NCBI RefSeq assembly: GCF_028640845.1
Contig: NC_080539.1
Coordinates: 365,509,233-365,573,232 of the forward strand
Length of the DNA: 64,000 nucleotides
Direction: 5' to 3'
Origin: Ahaetulla prasina
Taxonomy: Eukaryota; Chordata; Lepidosauria; Squamata; Colubridae
The notes beneath the pieces were generated by a model. That model was not told the DNA's origin and did not search any database. It was given only the letters and a program-made list of their open reading frames with translations. Both the position numbers and the translations under genes were made by a program. Positions 34,064 through 47,700 of this stretch are shown here, piece by piece (the first letter of the stretch is position 1; every line of letters starts with the position of its first letter).

Positions 34064-37000
34064 GTGAAGCGCTGAGCGGGATCTCGGGGTTAAATTCGGG
34101 GGGGGGGCGCGAAATGAGCCAGTCGGTTAAATCGCTGCCTTGGATGTCCTTTAGCTCAGGGGTCTCCAACCTTGGGCACTTTAAGCCTGGCGGACTTCAA
34201 CTCCCAGAATCCCCCAGCCAGCAAAGCTGGCTGGGGGATTCTGGGAGTTGAAGTCCGCCAGGCTTAAAGTGCCCAAGGTTGGAGACCCCTGGACTAGAAG
34301 ACCTCTACGGTCCCTTCCAACCCGAGGATTCCGTGATTACATCCCAACCACACATATCTGAGAAGTTTCAAGACTAAATAGGCATCTTGAGTGCTTCTAT
34401 TAAGCAGAAAGGTGGGATATGATACAGGATCCAGTCTGGGCCGGTTACCGAAACCAGAGGTTTCGTCTTCTTGAGTTTTTGGATTTGTGCTGAAGTCCAT
34501 CCACGGGAAACTTCTCTAGCACTTTTGTGTGTGTTGAATGTATGTTTACTGACAAAGGGAGGCAGGTGAAACTCGAAAAATTAGAATATCGTGCAAAAGT
34601 TCATTTATTTCAGGAATGCAACTTAAAAGGTGAAACGAATATATGAGATAGACTCATTTACATGCAAAGGGAGATAGTTCCCACTATCTATTCTACAATA
34701 GAATAAAATAGAATAGAATAGAATTATAGAATAGAATAGAATTCTAGAATATAATAGAACTCTAGAACAGAACAGAGTAGAATAGAATAGAATAGAATTT
34801 TTTATTAGCCAAGTGTGATTGGTCACACAAGGAATTTGTCTTGGTGCATATGCTCTCAGTGTACATAAAAGAAAAGATACCTACATTAAAGTACAACACT
34901 TACAACACTTAATGATAGTCATAGGGTACAAATTTAACACTTAATGATACAACACTTAATGATAGTCATAGGCTACAAATAAGCAATCAGGAAACAATAT
35001 CAGTATAAATCGTAAGGATACCAGCAACAAAGTTACAGTCATAAGTGGAAAGAGATTGGTGATGGGAACGATGAGAAGATTAATAGTAGTGCAGATTTAG
35101 TCAATAGTTTGACAGAATACCAAGGAAAGTACAGGCAAACAGATCATAGAACAAATCCATTCAACGTTCTCACTTGGGGGAGGAAGGGTGCAAATGACCA
35201 GGCTCAAATGATCATACTGTGGAAACACTTTATGCAAAGACTGAACTGGGAAAAAGAGAAGGAAAGAAAAATAAGGTGGATTGACTCAATCACAGCAAGG
35301 ATGGGTGCAGTCCTTGGAGGATCAGAAGGATGCTTTGGGGGAGATCATGCTTGGTAAAGTTCTATGTGTCTGGCATTGAAAGCACATGCCGATCAGAGAA
35401 TATTTTTACTGTTGTTTGGTAAGAGAACATCCATCCACAACTTTTAAATTATATTTTTATAAATATAAAAAGATGTGTTTTTGCATATCTTTAAAGACGT
35501 GAGGGTACCTGAGGGCAAGACAAGAAGCAATGGGTGGAAACTAATGAAGGAGAGAAGCAATTTAGAACTGTGGAGAAATTTCCTGACAGTGAGAACAATT
35601 AATCAGTGAGACAACTTGCCTCCAGAAGTTGTGAATGCTCCAACACTGGAAGTTTTTAAGATGTTGGATAACCATTTGTCTGAAGTGGTGTAGGGTTTCC
35701 TACTAAGCAGGGGGTTGGACTAGAAGACCTCCAAAGTCCCTTCCAACTCTGTTATTTTATATAATATTCTATTCTGTTCTATTCTTTTCTAATTTTCTAT
35801 TCTGTTCTATTATCTATTCTGTTCTATTCTATTCTCAGTTACCCTGTTTGTTAACTTGCCTCCTATGCCTGTGTTAGCAAAGCAAACAAAGTAATTGTTA
35901 CATTCATAAAGCTGTATAGAACTACATTTTTTTACAAAGCAGTTTGGAGTGGCTCTAAAATCTGATTTAAACCATATAAATTATATTTTTGTTTATTCAT
36001 TTTTATCTCCCTCGTTTCCTGTGCCTTAATCTTTGAGCAGGCTTGAGGACTGACTTTTTCTGCTTTCATGTTTATTAATATTTAAAGAGCCTATTAAATG
36101 GCTAAGGAACCTGGTTCTCACCACAGGCTTATAATACTCTGAAATGGGGTTATAGGAACAAAAAAATGTGTTCTATATGACAGGGGTATCCAACCTGTCC
36201 TATATGACAGGGGTCTCCTATATGTCCTATATGACAAGGGCTGTCATATAGGTCAGGGGTCTGTCCTATATGACAGGGGTCTCCAACCTTGGCCACTTTA
36301 AACTTGGTGGACTTCAACTCCCAGAGTTGTCCTATATGACAGGGGTCTCCAACCTTGGCCACTTTAAGCTTGGTGGACTTCAACTCCCAGAATTGTCCTA
36401 TATGACAGGGGTCTCCAACCTTGGCCACTTTAAGCTTGGTGGACTTCAACTCCCAGAATTCCCCAGCCAGCTTTGCTGGGGAATTCTGAGAGTTGAAGTC
36501 CTCCAGGCTTAAAGTGGCCAAGGTTGGAGACCCCTGCTATATGATATCTTCATTTAGTCCAGAATGGGCAAACAATGGCTTTTTGAATGTTATAACTACT
36601 AATCCCAGCATCCATTGTTATTCTCCATGGTGGCTATGGCTGCTGTGAATTTGAAAGAAGGTATCTGGAAACCACTGCACCCAAAAAGTAGACTTTTTCT
36701 ATTTTAGTTGATAAAGCAGTAAAGATGTTGGTCCCAAGGTGTTCTGTGACTTTGAGGGAGTGAGGTGGGGTTGTGCTTTATTGTGCATATGTGTGTATAG
36801 TTATGGAAAGAATTTTCTTTTCCGTTTTTAGCCATCCAGTCCAGAAAAAGAAATAGAGAGGGACATCTTCCTGTATCGTGCATACATCGCGCAGGTAGGC
36901 CAAGCTCATCAAATGATTTGAGAAAGTGCAAAAAATGGCAGCTGCTATACATGTGCCTTGAGCTGAAATGTGCAGTTTCGTGTTTTTATGTGGATTTTTT

Positions 37001-40000
37001 TTCCAGTCAGTTTCAAACAGAAATTAACTACCTCAAGAGAATTATGATTAATAGCAACAGTACCTTAAATCCTATACGACAGCAGCCTCCTTTGATTACT
37101 AGCTATTAATCCAGATTCTAGGTGCTTCCCCCAAACTGGAGAATCTGTTATTCTCTAGCTCAGGAGTCTGCAAACTTTAAGACTTGTGGACTTCAACTCC
37201 CAGAGTTCCTCAGCCAGCAAAGGGAATTCTGGGAGTTGAAGTCCACAAGTCTTAAAGGAGCCAAGTTTGCAGACCCCTGCTCTAGCTATTTGACTGCAGT
37301 TTCCATTGGCCCCAGGAAACTTCTCCAATCTGTTTTACAGATCTGTTTTAACTGGGGTGCTAGGATGGATGTCCAGAGGGTATGGTTAATAAAGACAACA
37401 TGTTGAGGCAAAGATTCTATTGACCCTTCATGGTAGGAGTGGGCTTCAAAAATTTTAGCAAGGGGTTCTCTGCCTGGTTGCTGGGTGGGCGTGGCCTAAT
37501 CGGCCTCCTGCACCACACCCGGGGGGCGGGGGGGGCAACATTTTTGCCTTCCCTGGGCTCGGGAGGCTTTCTTCCCAAGCCCAGGCCTTCCCAGGCTCTG
37601 GAGGCCTTCCCGAACTTCCAGTAAAAATGGCCTTCCCAGGCTCCGGAGGCCTTCCCGAACTTCCGGTAGGCCCATTTTTCGCCCTCCCCGAGCCTCCATG
37701 CATGCCCTGCACTTACCTGCATCCAAAACGGGCCATGTGGAGACTCCTGAGAGGGGTGGGTGGGGGCAGGGCCAGTCAGGAGTGGGATTTGGAAGTTCTC
37801 CAAACTGCACAGAATCTTAGAGGTTCCCCTGAACTCCTGCGAACCCCCAGCCGCCCATCTCTGCTTCATGGCTCCCATCTTGACTTTTTTACTTATTACG
37901 AGACCGCCTTCTGCCACCGATAGCCTCCCAACGACCTGTGCGCTCCCACAGAGTGGGCCTCCTCAGGGTGCCGTCGACCAAACAATGTTGGTTGGCGGCC
38001 CCCAGGGGGAGAGCCTTCTCTGTGGCAGCACCGGCCCTTTGGAATGAGCTGCCTCCGGGGTTACGCCAACTCCCCAACCTCCGGGCCTTCAAATGTGAAC
38101 TGAAGACTCTACTATTTCATCGTGCAGGACTAGCCTAAGTATAATTTTAATTGCAATTTTAAACGGGTTTTATGTCGGTCTTTGACTGTTTTAGTTGATC
38201 AGGCCATTAAATATTTGGTTTTAATTCGCTTTTAAAATAGTTATTTGTATTTGTAGTTTTAACATGGCTGTAAACCGCTCTGAGTCCTTCGGGAGAAGGG
38301 AAGTATAGAAATTAAATTATAAATAAATAAAATAAATTTACCATACCTGGCAGATACTGTTTCAAGTAGTTTTAATCGTAAGAGACGTCCAGCAAGCCAT
38401 CATTACAGGTATATATCTACATATGACAGGAACCGGAAATACCTCACAGGAGCAGCTGAAGGCAGCTCCTCAAGAGTCTGGGAATACATCTCAAACTAAT
38501 CCTGCCAAGTCTGCAGACATAACCACTGTAACAGATACCCCTAGACCTAGGGATTTATAGTTACAGTATTTGAATATGGACCAGAAGATATTCTGGAGTT
38601 GGGGTGGGGTTTACCTGGCTGTAGTTGTTACAAGTGTTGATTCCTTCTTTTAAAAAAAGGCTTTTTTCTAGGCTCATGTGGTAGTTGGGTCGTTTCAGAG
38701 ATACACGCATGAAGGAGGTAGAGAAAGAGTGGGACAACATGGTTATGCCTTAATACTCTTTAACTCATGTCATGTCATGTCATTAGTTCCTGGGACCGCA
38801 AGACTGTTCTGCAAACTTCTAAAAGATGCAACCTCCTTAAGAAGGTACTTAGAATTGGCAGCACCCTTCTGAGGGCCCTGTTCTGCTTTGAATCCAAGCA
38901 CCTGCCCATTTCTCTTAGATGTGCTGCAGTGTTCCTCCCTGAATAGTCAGAGGAACAAGCCACAGTGTGTTTGGTTCTCTTCTAACCTTCTTTCTTCAAA
39001 AATCAATAGTCTGGTCCTGGTTCACATGACATACTGACAAACCAAAGGTTTAGTGTCCATTGTTTGTTAGTAGGAACCTTTGAAGCAAGAACATGCGCAA
39101 CTGAATTGTACATTTTCATGTTGGCTGTTTGCTCATTGGCAAAGGCAACTTAAAATTTAGGTTAAAGACTTGAGGGACTATCTTGGTGATAATGTAGTTT
39201 GGATAATGAAACATTGGAAAAAAAACCAACCAAGCTCAGAGAGCACCAAATATCCCTCATTTCAACCCTGAGCTACAAAATGTTATCCTTTATTGATACT
39301 CCTTTTTTTGCCTGCAACATTCAGTTTTGCTCATGGTATAAACAGGAATCTCTTTTTCCTCCTCCTTTGCACAGCGTAAATATGGTGTGGTGCTGGATGA
39401 AATCAAGCCCAGGGCTTGTCCAGAGCTCCAGGCCGTCCGGATGTTTGCTGAATACCTCTCCAAAGAGAGCCAGAGGTAAATCTGGGACTTGAGTGTTATG
39501 ATCTCCTGCGAGGATAATTCTTGTGTCTTCTTCACAAAGCTGCAGGAAATTTTATATCAAAGCACCTTTTGGCTGGCTAAACCTAGGCTGATTCTTTTGT
39601 GAAGTATAATCTTTGTTAAAACATTAAAAAAAAGATTGCAAAAGCTAAACCAAACCAATAGACAGTAAACAAAAAAAACCAAAAGAAATTGAAAAAGCAA
39701 GAAGGGCAAGAGAAGAAAAAAGTTAAAGAAAAATAGAATAGCAACCGAAGAGTATAAAGAAGCGGCTTCTGATATTCTTCACAACATTTATTAATATAAT
39801 ACTTTGATTTTTTTTTCTCTCTGAATTACATATTTTTCTTTATTTCATAATTTATCCTGTCTGGTCATCAAAACTAAGTCACAAGTTCCTTTTTGAAGTC
39901 TAGGTCTACCTATTCTACAAAAATGAACTTGTAGTTAACTAGTAGAAAGGTAGTAAAAATAAGCCAGCTTTAAATAATTTAATTATTTAATTAAATAATC

Positions 40001-43000
40001 ACAGCTGAAGAAAATGTTAAGTGGTATGGTAAATGCAAGTAGTCCTCGATTTACAACAGCTCGTTTAGTAACCAAAGTTACAACAGCACTGAAAAAAAGT
40101 GACATACGACAGTTTTTTCACACTTACAACCACTGCAGCATCCTCATATTCACATGATCAAAATCCGGGTGCTTGGCAATTGGATCGTATTTATGACCCT
40201 TGCAATGTCCCAGGTGTTGTGTCTCGTCCGCTTTCACCGCAGCCGGGGCCTTCTTATCTGCTTCCGAACGCTGAGGAATGTCCTACTATGTCTCCTGGCC
40301 CCAGCCCTGGCTCCATGCCCAGACAGGCTGAGGAGGAAGAAGTACCTCCAGCCCCCAGCTCTGGCTCCATGCCCAGGCAAACGGAGCAACTAGACCCCTC
40401 CCCCTCCCCCACAGCATGTGAGCCTGAGGAAGGTCAATTGCCAACAGCTGCAGACTGGAGTGACCCTCGCTTCAGAAGAATTGATAGGCGGCAGCGACAG
40501 AAGGAAGGGAGGGGCAGGCCTGGATAAGTGCTGAGTCATGGAGCAACACCCCATGGCCTATATAAAGGACCTGCTTTCTGGCATTCTCTGAGTCGGGCAA
40601 AGTCTAACATATCTTGCTGAAGTCACTTTCTGGTCTCCTGCCTGCCTTGAGGACTTTGCTAGGACTTTGGCAGAGCTGCAGAGGCACGCCTGATTCGGAT
40701 TTCCCTGACCCGGCCGTCACCGGAGGAGTGGGACACGACACCAGGGTCCTGGCTGTGATCCCCTTTTGCGACCTTCTGCCAAGCAAAGTCAATGGGGAAG
40801 CCAGATTCACTTAACAACCGTGTTACTAATTTAAGAGCGGCAGCGATTCACTTAACAAAGGTGGCGGAAAAAGTCATAAAACGTGGCAAAACTCACTTAA
40901 TAGATGTCTCACTTAGGAACATAAATTCTGGGCTCCATTACGGTCATAAATCAAGGACTACCTGTACTTTCAAGCTGTTCTCCAAAGCAACTGAGGGCAG
41001 GACAAGAAGCAATGAGTGGAAACTAATCAAGGAGAGAAGCAACTTAGAATTAAGGAGAAATTTCCTGACAGAACAATTAATCAATGGAACAACTTGCCTC
41101 CAGAAGTTGTGAATGCTCCAATACTGGAAGTTTTAAAGGAAGAGATTAGATAACCATTTGTCTGAAATGTTGTAGGGTTTCCTGCCTAAGCAAGGGGTTG
41201 GCTTAGAAGACCTCCAAGGTCCCTTCCAAGTCTGTTATTCTATTCTATTCTATTCTATTCTATTCTATTCTATTCTATTCTATTCTATTCTATTCTATTC
41301 TATTCTATTCTATTCTATTCTATTCTATTTTCTGAGCAATCTTAGAATTACATGTCAAGAACGTTCCATGATTTTAATGTTCCTCCTGCCAAATTTTGCA
41401 GGAGGAGGTTTGGGCCTCTGAAAAGCTGCTCATAGTGAATTTGGCGGCTGCTCCCATTTTAGGTGGAGGGGATCGACATTTATTTGACCTCCCCCTCTCT
41501 TTTTACAGGGATGCAATTGTGGCAGAATTAGATAAGAAGATGAGCAAGAGCATGGAGGTCACTAATACCACTTTCCTGCTGATGGCGGCTTCGGTCTACT
41601 TCCACGACCAGAATCCTGATGCGGCGCTACGGACCCTTCACCAGGGGGAAAGCTTGGAATGGTAAGCGGGTTTGGGCCCACCCTCGTTTTCTCAGATCCA
41701 CCATGTGCAAGCCTGGATCCCATTGTCAGTTCCCACCAGTTTCTTTAGAACAATTGTTATTTCCATAAAGAAGAACTTACAACTCATCCCATCGATTGAA
41801 TCACAACCTATACACCCGATTGTCCTCATCCTATTGGTAAGAAATGCTTTCTACCTTATGTACTCAAGTAATGGTATGTTTCCCTTAGGGGAAGATTCTT
41901 TTTTCCCTCTTAATTTAGTTTGTGAATCACCAAGTAGTCCTCCACCTACGACAATTCATTTAGCAATACTTCAAAGTTATGATGGTGTTAAAAAAAAAAA
42001 AGAAACTTATGACTTTTATAACGGGTGGAATGCTAGCAGTTCGCACCCGTTCGAGTAAACCGGTATTTCCGACGATCAGCTGTGCCGCATGGTTTATATT
42101 CACTAGAAAGCAGGAAATCCTGCTTTCAAAGTGAAGCTAAATCGCGCAGCACAGCTGTTTCCCCCTCGCTCTTCTACCTAGCTTGTTAAGTCTTCTTTTT
42201 CTGTGCAAAGCGTGCTTTTGGCGCGCATTGCGCATGCGCAGGCAGCAAACTAATAGTGTTGTGTCTTCGGCTCTCGAGCCTGGCCTCCTGGCAGAGAGTG
42301 ACTCAGAGAGTGAGGGGGAAGAGCCGACAGGGCTTCCCTCTGCAGGATCTTCCTCTCTGGCTCCGCTCCAGGTTCCAGAGGCAGGCCAGGTGGAGGAGAT
42401 GACGAGGCCTCTTTCTCTCACACCTTCCCCTTCCCAAGCAACACCTCAAGACCCAGCTGCTGACAATCAGTCCTGGTTAAATTCCAGGCATCGCAGAAAG
42501 GAGTGGCGGGAACAACAAAAGAAGGGGTGGGGCAGGCCTAGAGAGTGCTGAGTCACGGAGCCACACCCCACAGGGTATAAAAGCAGGAGGAGCTGCTCTA
42601 TAACTTCTTGTGACGGACAAAAACTGACTCTTGGAAACTTTGGCTGCAATATTTCGAGACTAAGAATTTGGCTTCTGGATTTCTGTTTATTTCTGAACTC
42701 TTGGTTGCTCCAGCAACGAAGTGCAGTTACACTGGCTTCTGAGGAGATAAGAGAACTTGGCAGGCAATCGCAGGTTCGTTGCCATAACTGATATCTGTCG
42801 TAGGAATAAATTGCTAGCAGATATAGTCAGCTCGCGTGTCTTCTTGGTTGTGGTTGGGGGGGGGGGACAGAACAAGCAGCAATCCGCAGAGGATTTCACC
42901 ACTGGTTTATAACCATAGGAGTTCCTCATGGCCACACAATTAAATTAAGACATATAGCATCTGTCACCCTTTTACAGCAGTTGTAGTCTCCTGATAGCCA

Positions 43001-44693
43001 TTTGTGACCTTCCCAGCTGTCTTCCCACAAAGTCAATGGGGGAAGCCAGGTTCGCTTTGCAACGGTGCGATTCCCTTTAATAATTGTGTGGTTTGTTTAA
43101 GGATGTGATGATTCAGCTAATGATCGCATCACTTGGCAACAGAAGTTCAAGTCCTAATTGCAGGTCATAAGTCAAGGACTGCCTGTAATACGAAAAGTCA
43201 AAGGTCACAGAAATAAATTACTGAGGTGTGAGAGTCCGTTAATTGATCTCCCATTCATAGAAAGAGCTCAGTTGGTGCACAGGTTTTACTTATTAGTATT
43301 TAATTAATAGATTTTTATGCCACCCATATCATCTTATAGGGGAGATGGGCAGCATAATAAATAGATTAGATAGATTGTATATATTATATTATATTATATT
43401 ATATTATATTATATTATATTATATTATATTATATTATATTATATTATATTATATTATATTATATTATATTATATTATATTATATTATATATATTATATTA
43501 TATTATATTATATTATATTATATTATATTATATTATATTATATTATATTATATTATATTATATTATATTATATTATATTATATTATATTATATTATATTA
43601 TATTATTTGGACGTATTTGTGTAAAGGCTGCTGGCTAGCCATGGTTCTCACCTGCTCCTTGAGCATAAACCCCTAGTGCAGAAGGACCCCTTAACTGTAT
43701 ACCAGAGTCATTGATTGAGATAGGCAGCCATAGGAATTGAACAAACAGACTCAGAGCGCATGTAAATCCCCTGTGATCTGCCTCCTCTACGGCCCTAAAA
43801 TGCTCTCTTTCTTTCCAGCATGGCCATGACCATCCAGATCCTACTAAAACTGGATCGTCTGGATTTGGCCCGGTAAGTTTCCCAGCCTGCCAGCATCATC
43901 CCTCCTGCCTATTTTTTTTTAATTTATTCATTGAAATGAATTGAAATATTTTATTAGAAGGGGTGGGTTATCTCCTAAATCTTTAGGAAAGATTCTCAAT
44001 CTTTTTGAAACATCAGCAAAACATTGAATGTAGCAGTCATTCTGTGGCATACCAGAAAATTATAGGCCAGTGATGGCTAATCTTTTCTGGGCCAAGTGCC
44101 CAAAGCATGCGCAATCCCCGCACATGCGCCCTACCCCAGGCACATGTGCGTGTGGCCCCCTGCATGAACCCTGCCCCCCCGCGCATACGCGCATGCCACC
44201 CCCCCCACATGCAGGGCAGAGACCCAAAGACCAGCTGGCTGGTGGGAGGCGTGCGCGCATGCGCAGCAGAACTGAACTGGGGTGATGGCTTGTGTGCCAT
44301 CAGAGGGGGCTGTCAGCCTCCGCTTTAATTAAGTGTATTTCTCCTACTAGTCTGGTTTACTGTTTTATTACCTTGTTAAAAGTTTGCTCTACTGAGTGTC
44401 TTACATGATTTATGGAGGAGGGGGGAGGTTTTTACTGTTCCCAGCAGTTCGGCTAACATTGCATGTGTGGGGGAGGGAGAAAGCCTTTTTAAACAGCCGT
44501 TTGAACTGTGTTTGCCGTGTGAATGTAACAGCAGCTGCTTGCTTCGCATTCCATCCAGAAGATTGACAGAGGGAGAATATCAGAAGTGAAACTTACACGT
44601 GGCCAAGGAGGAAGACGACATTGGATTATTACTGTATGACCTCTAGTAGGGGGAGGGTTCAGGAGAGGATATGACTCTGTGGTTTTGATTTAC

Positions 44694-44765
<72 letters not shown>

Positions 44766-47700
44766 TTTTAATTTGTATACCGCCCTTCTCCCGAAGGACT
44801 CAGGGCGGTGAACAGGCAAATAAAATACAAACAAACATACTCAATAATTAAAACGTCCCTTAAAAAACTAATTCAAATATGCCAGAAAATTTAAAATGAC
44901 AATACACCCCATAAAATTACAAAATTTAAAACCCATCAACAATTCAATTAAAATTTAAAATTGAAATCAGGCCAGTCCAGCCATATGAAATAAATAGGTT
45001 TTAAGTTCGCGGCGAAAGGTCCTAAGGTCAGGTAGTAGTCGAAGCCCGAGGGGAAGTTCGTTCCACAGGGTAGGAGCCCCCACAGAGAAGGCCCTCCCCC
45101 TGGGGGCCGCCAGTCGACACTGTTTGGCTGACGGCACCCTGAGGAGTCCCTCTCTGTGGGAACGCACCGGACGCTGGGAGATAGAGGCCGGCAGTAGACG
45201 GTCCCGTAAGTAGCCCGGTCCTAAGCCATGGAGCGCTTTAAAGGTGGTAACCAATACCTTGAAGCGCACCCGGAAAACAACAGGCAGCCAGTGCAGTCTG
45301 CGCAGGATAGGTGTTACGTGGGAGCTCCGAACCAGTTCTGGCTTTGCCTGTTCAGCATTCAGACTTGCTTAGTATAAATTACCAATTTCTTCAAAATGAT
45401 GGAGTTGGGTCTTTATTTTCTTAAGCACTGATCTGAGGCTAGTTGACAGGGGCGCTGTGCGCCACCTCTGGCACATGTTCACCATCCCGATTATAGACAA
45501 TACACATATTTTTAAAAGTGTTAAGATGTGGTTTCAGAGGAAATTACACATTTTTTTTTAGCATCAGTACTATATTGACTATATGGGTTATTCAGAATAT
45601 ACATCATACAAAAATTATTTGAAAAAAAACTAACACGAGAAAAATCTTGTGGCGCGCTAGAAACAAGCCCATGCCGTACCTATGTGTGATGGAATGCTAG
45701 TTGAGAATCCCTGCTTTAGGAGACAGCCTGGGGTCAGTAAGGAGAGGCCTAACTTTGCAAGTAAAAGTTCCCCGTTTAATCAGACTGAGGAAACTCCTTG
45801 GATAAGCGGCGAAACCTTTCAGATCAAAGAGGCAGGAAGTCCAGTTGCTATGACTCCATTTCCAGGCAGCCCCGTTCAATCCTTCTTATTGTCTATTTTT
45901 AAAAAAAATAATAAATAAAATTAATGATTAATGATGGATAATAGTTTTTACATAAATATGATGTTGGAAAATGGAAATAAAACTTATTGTCCATTTTAAA
46001 TGATGAGGTTGCGGGCAACGAATCAGCATAAAATAGGGCATCTTCCCTGAGTCGTTTGACACATGACGCCCCAAATCTTGCAGACAGGCCTGAAGGAGGT
46101 TTTTCAACTCAAGTGCTTCCCTCTTCTTTCTTCTTTCTCTTCAGAAAAGAGCTTAAGAAGATGCAGGAGCAAGATGAGGACTCAACGCTGACGCAGCTGG
46201 CAACTGCATGGGTGAATCTTGCAATGGTAGGTGCCGTCCGTGGCAGTTGGGCACTAAGGGAAGTGTCAGGCCCCAAGAACCAAGAACAACACATGGAGTT
46301 ACCATATTTTTCTGAGTATAAGATGCACTCCCCCCCCCCAAAAGAGGGTGCAAATGTTGGTGCGTCTTATACACTGAATGCAGCCATTTTTGGCGTCCCA
46401 AAACCCTGCCCCAAATGTCCCATTTTCACCAAAAACAGTTTTTTTGCAAAAATGGGGTGCTCAGAGGGTTTGGGAGGCCTGCAGAATGCTCCTGTGGGCC
46501 GGGGAGGCCAAAAACTATTTTTTTTTCTTGTTTTCCTCTTCAAAATCTTGGTGTGTCTTATACTCCGGTGCGTCTTGTAGTCTGAAAAATATGGTACTTA
46601 AGACTAGCTGCCTTTATTCTTCACCTGTAGACAGAGCTTTGCCAGATTAAAGCAACTATTTGCATAACTATAGATATACTGTAGAGAAAGCAAGGGAGGA
46701 GCCCTTTTAACCTCCTTCCTATCAGCCAAACTTTCCAAGCTCTGCAGCCTCTTCCCTTCTGAAAAGCAATCGCTCCCTCCTAGGAACGCAGACTATGTTC
46801 CACCCCAGGAAGAGTTAATGTAGCAGGGGTGAACCTTTCCAAAGCAACTCCCTGGATCCTGGTGAGACCCAGGCAGAAAGGTGATCCAGTTTTCAGCCAC
46901 CTGGAGAATTTAAACAGTGGAATAGCAGCTACTGGGATTTCCACGGATGGGTCAGCCTAGCCAAGAATCTTAGGAGACAGAGTTGTTGTGACCCAGGCCC
47001 AAATAGGTAGTAGTAAACGCAATCAGTTCAAAAACAAATAGACTTTATTAGAACAGCTGAGAATTAAACTCATTCTCAGCCTCATCCAAACTAACTCAAA
47101 GCAAATTCTTCAGAACACAATTCTTCAGTCTTATCACCAACCTTGGTCTAATTAGGCAAACTTCCAAAGGCTTTTCTTGGCAAAAGTTCAAAAGCAGAAG
47201 ATGCCGACAAGAAATAAATGCAGCAAGACAAGAAGCAAGGCTATCAACGTTGTTTTCCAGCAAAGAGCCCAAACACCGTTGCTGGTCTTTTAAGCCTTAT
47301 GGGAGGGGCCAATCATCTCTTGGTCCTACTCCCGAGTCATCCTCTTTGCTTTAGCTGCTCTTGCCTTCTGGCAGCTCTTCTCATGCGTGCATTAGGAACA
47401 GGCTCCTGTTCCTCTGCCTCACTACTGTCAGCTTCTGGAGGCTCCGGAGTCTGCACATCACTCCCTGATGGCCCTGGCTCCACCTCTGCCTCCGACGCAG
47501 AGCCCTCATCTGGGCTTTCCCCAGCCTCCAGGACTGGCCCATGTTCTTCCTCAGCCTCATCGCTGTCTGACTCCATTGCCAGCTCCACTGCTGCTGGCAG
47601 ACCACAACAATATTCCTGAGTTATCAGGATGTTGGGACTGGCAACTCCCTGTCCAGGTGGTCTAGACAGATAAACCTTCAATAAAGGTTGCTCATTGCTT

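Noticed and set aside
36270..36480. Regularly spaced repeats considered as a CRISPR-like array
   Set aside because: 66-bp units have no unique spacers and derive from a hAT MITE; the organism is a vertebrate.
43345..43638. 97-residue Tyr/Ile/Leu ORF that looks membrane-like
   Set aside because: Pure translation of the (ATATT)n microsatellite.
47337..47681. Acidic Glu/Asp/Ser protein ORF, recurring at 7684-7976 and 14338-14754
   Set aside because: Always inside family A LTRs, with frame breaks between copies, so not a host gene.
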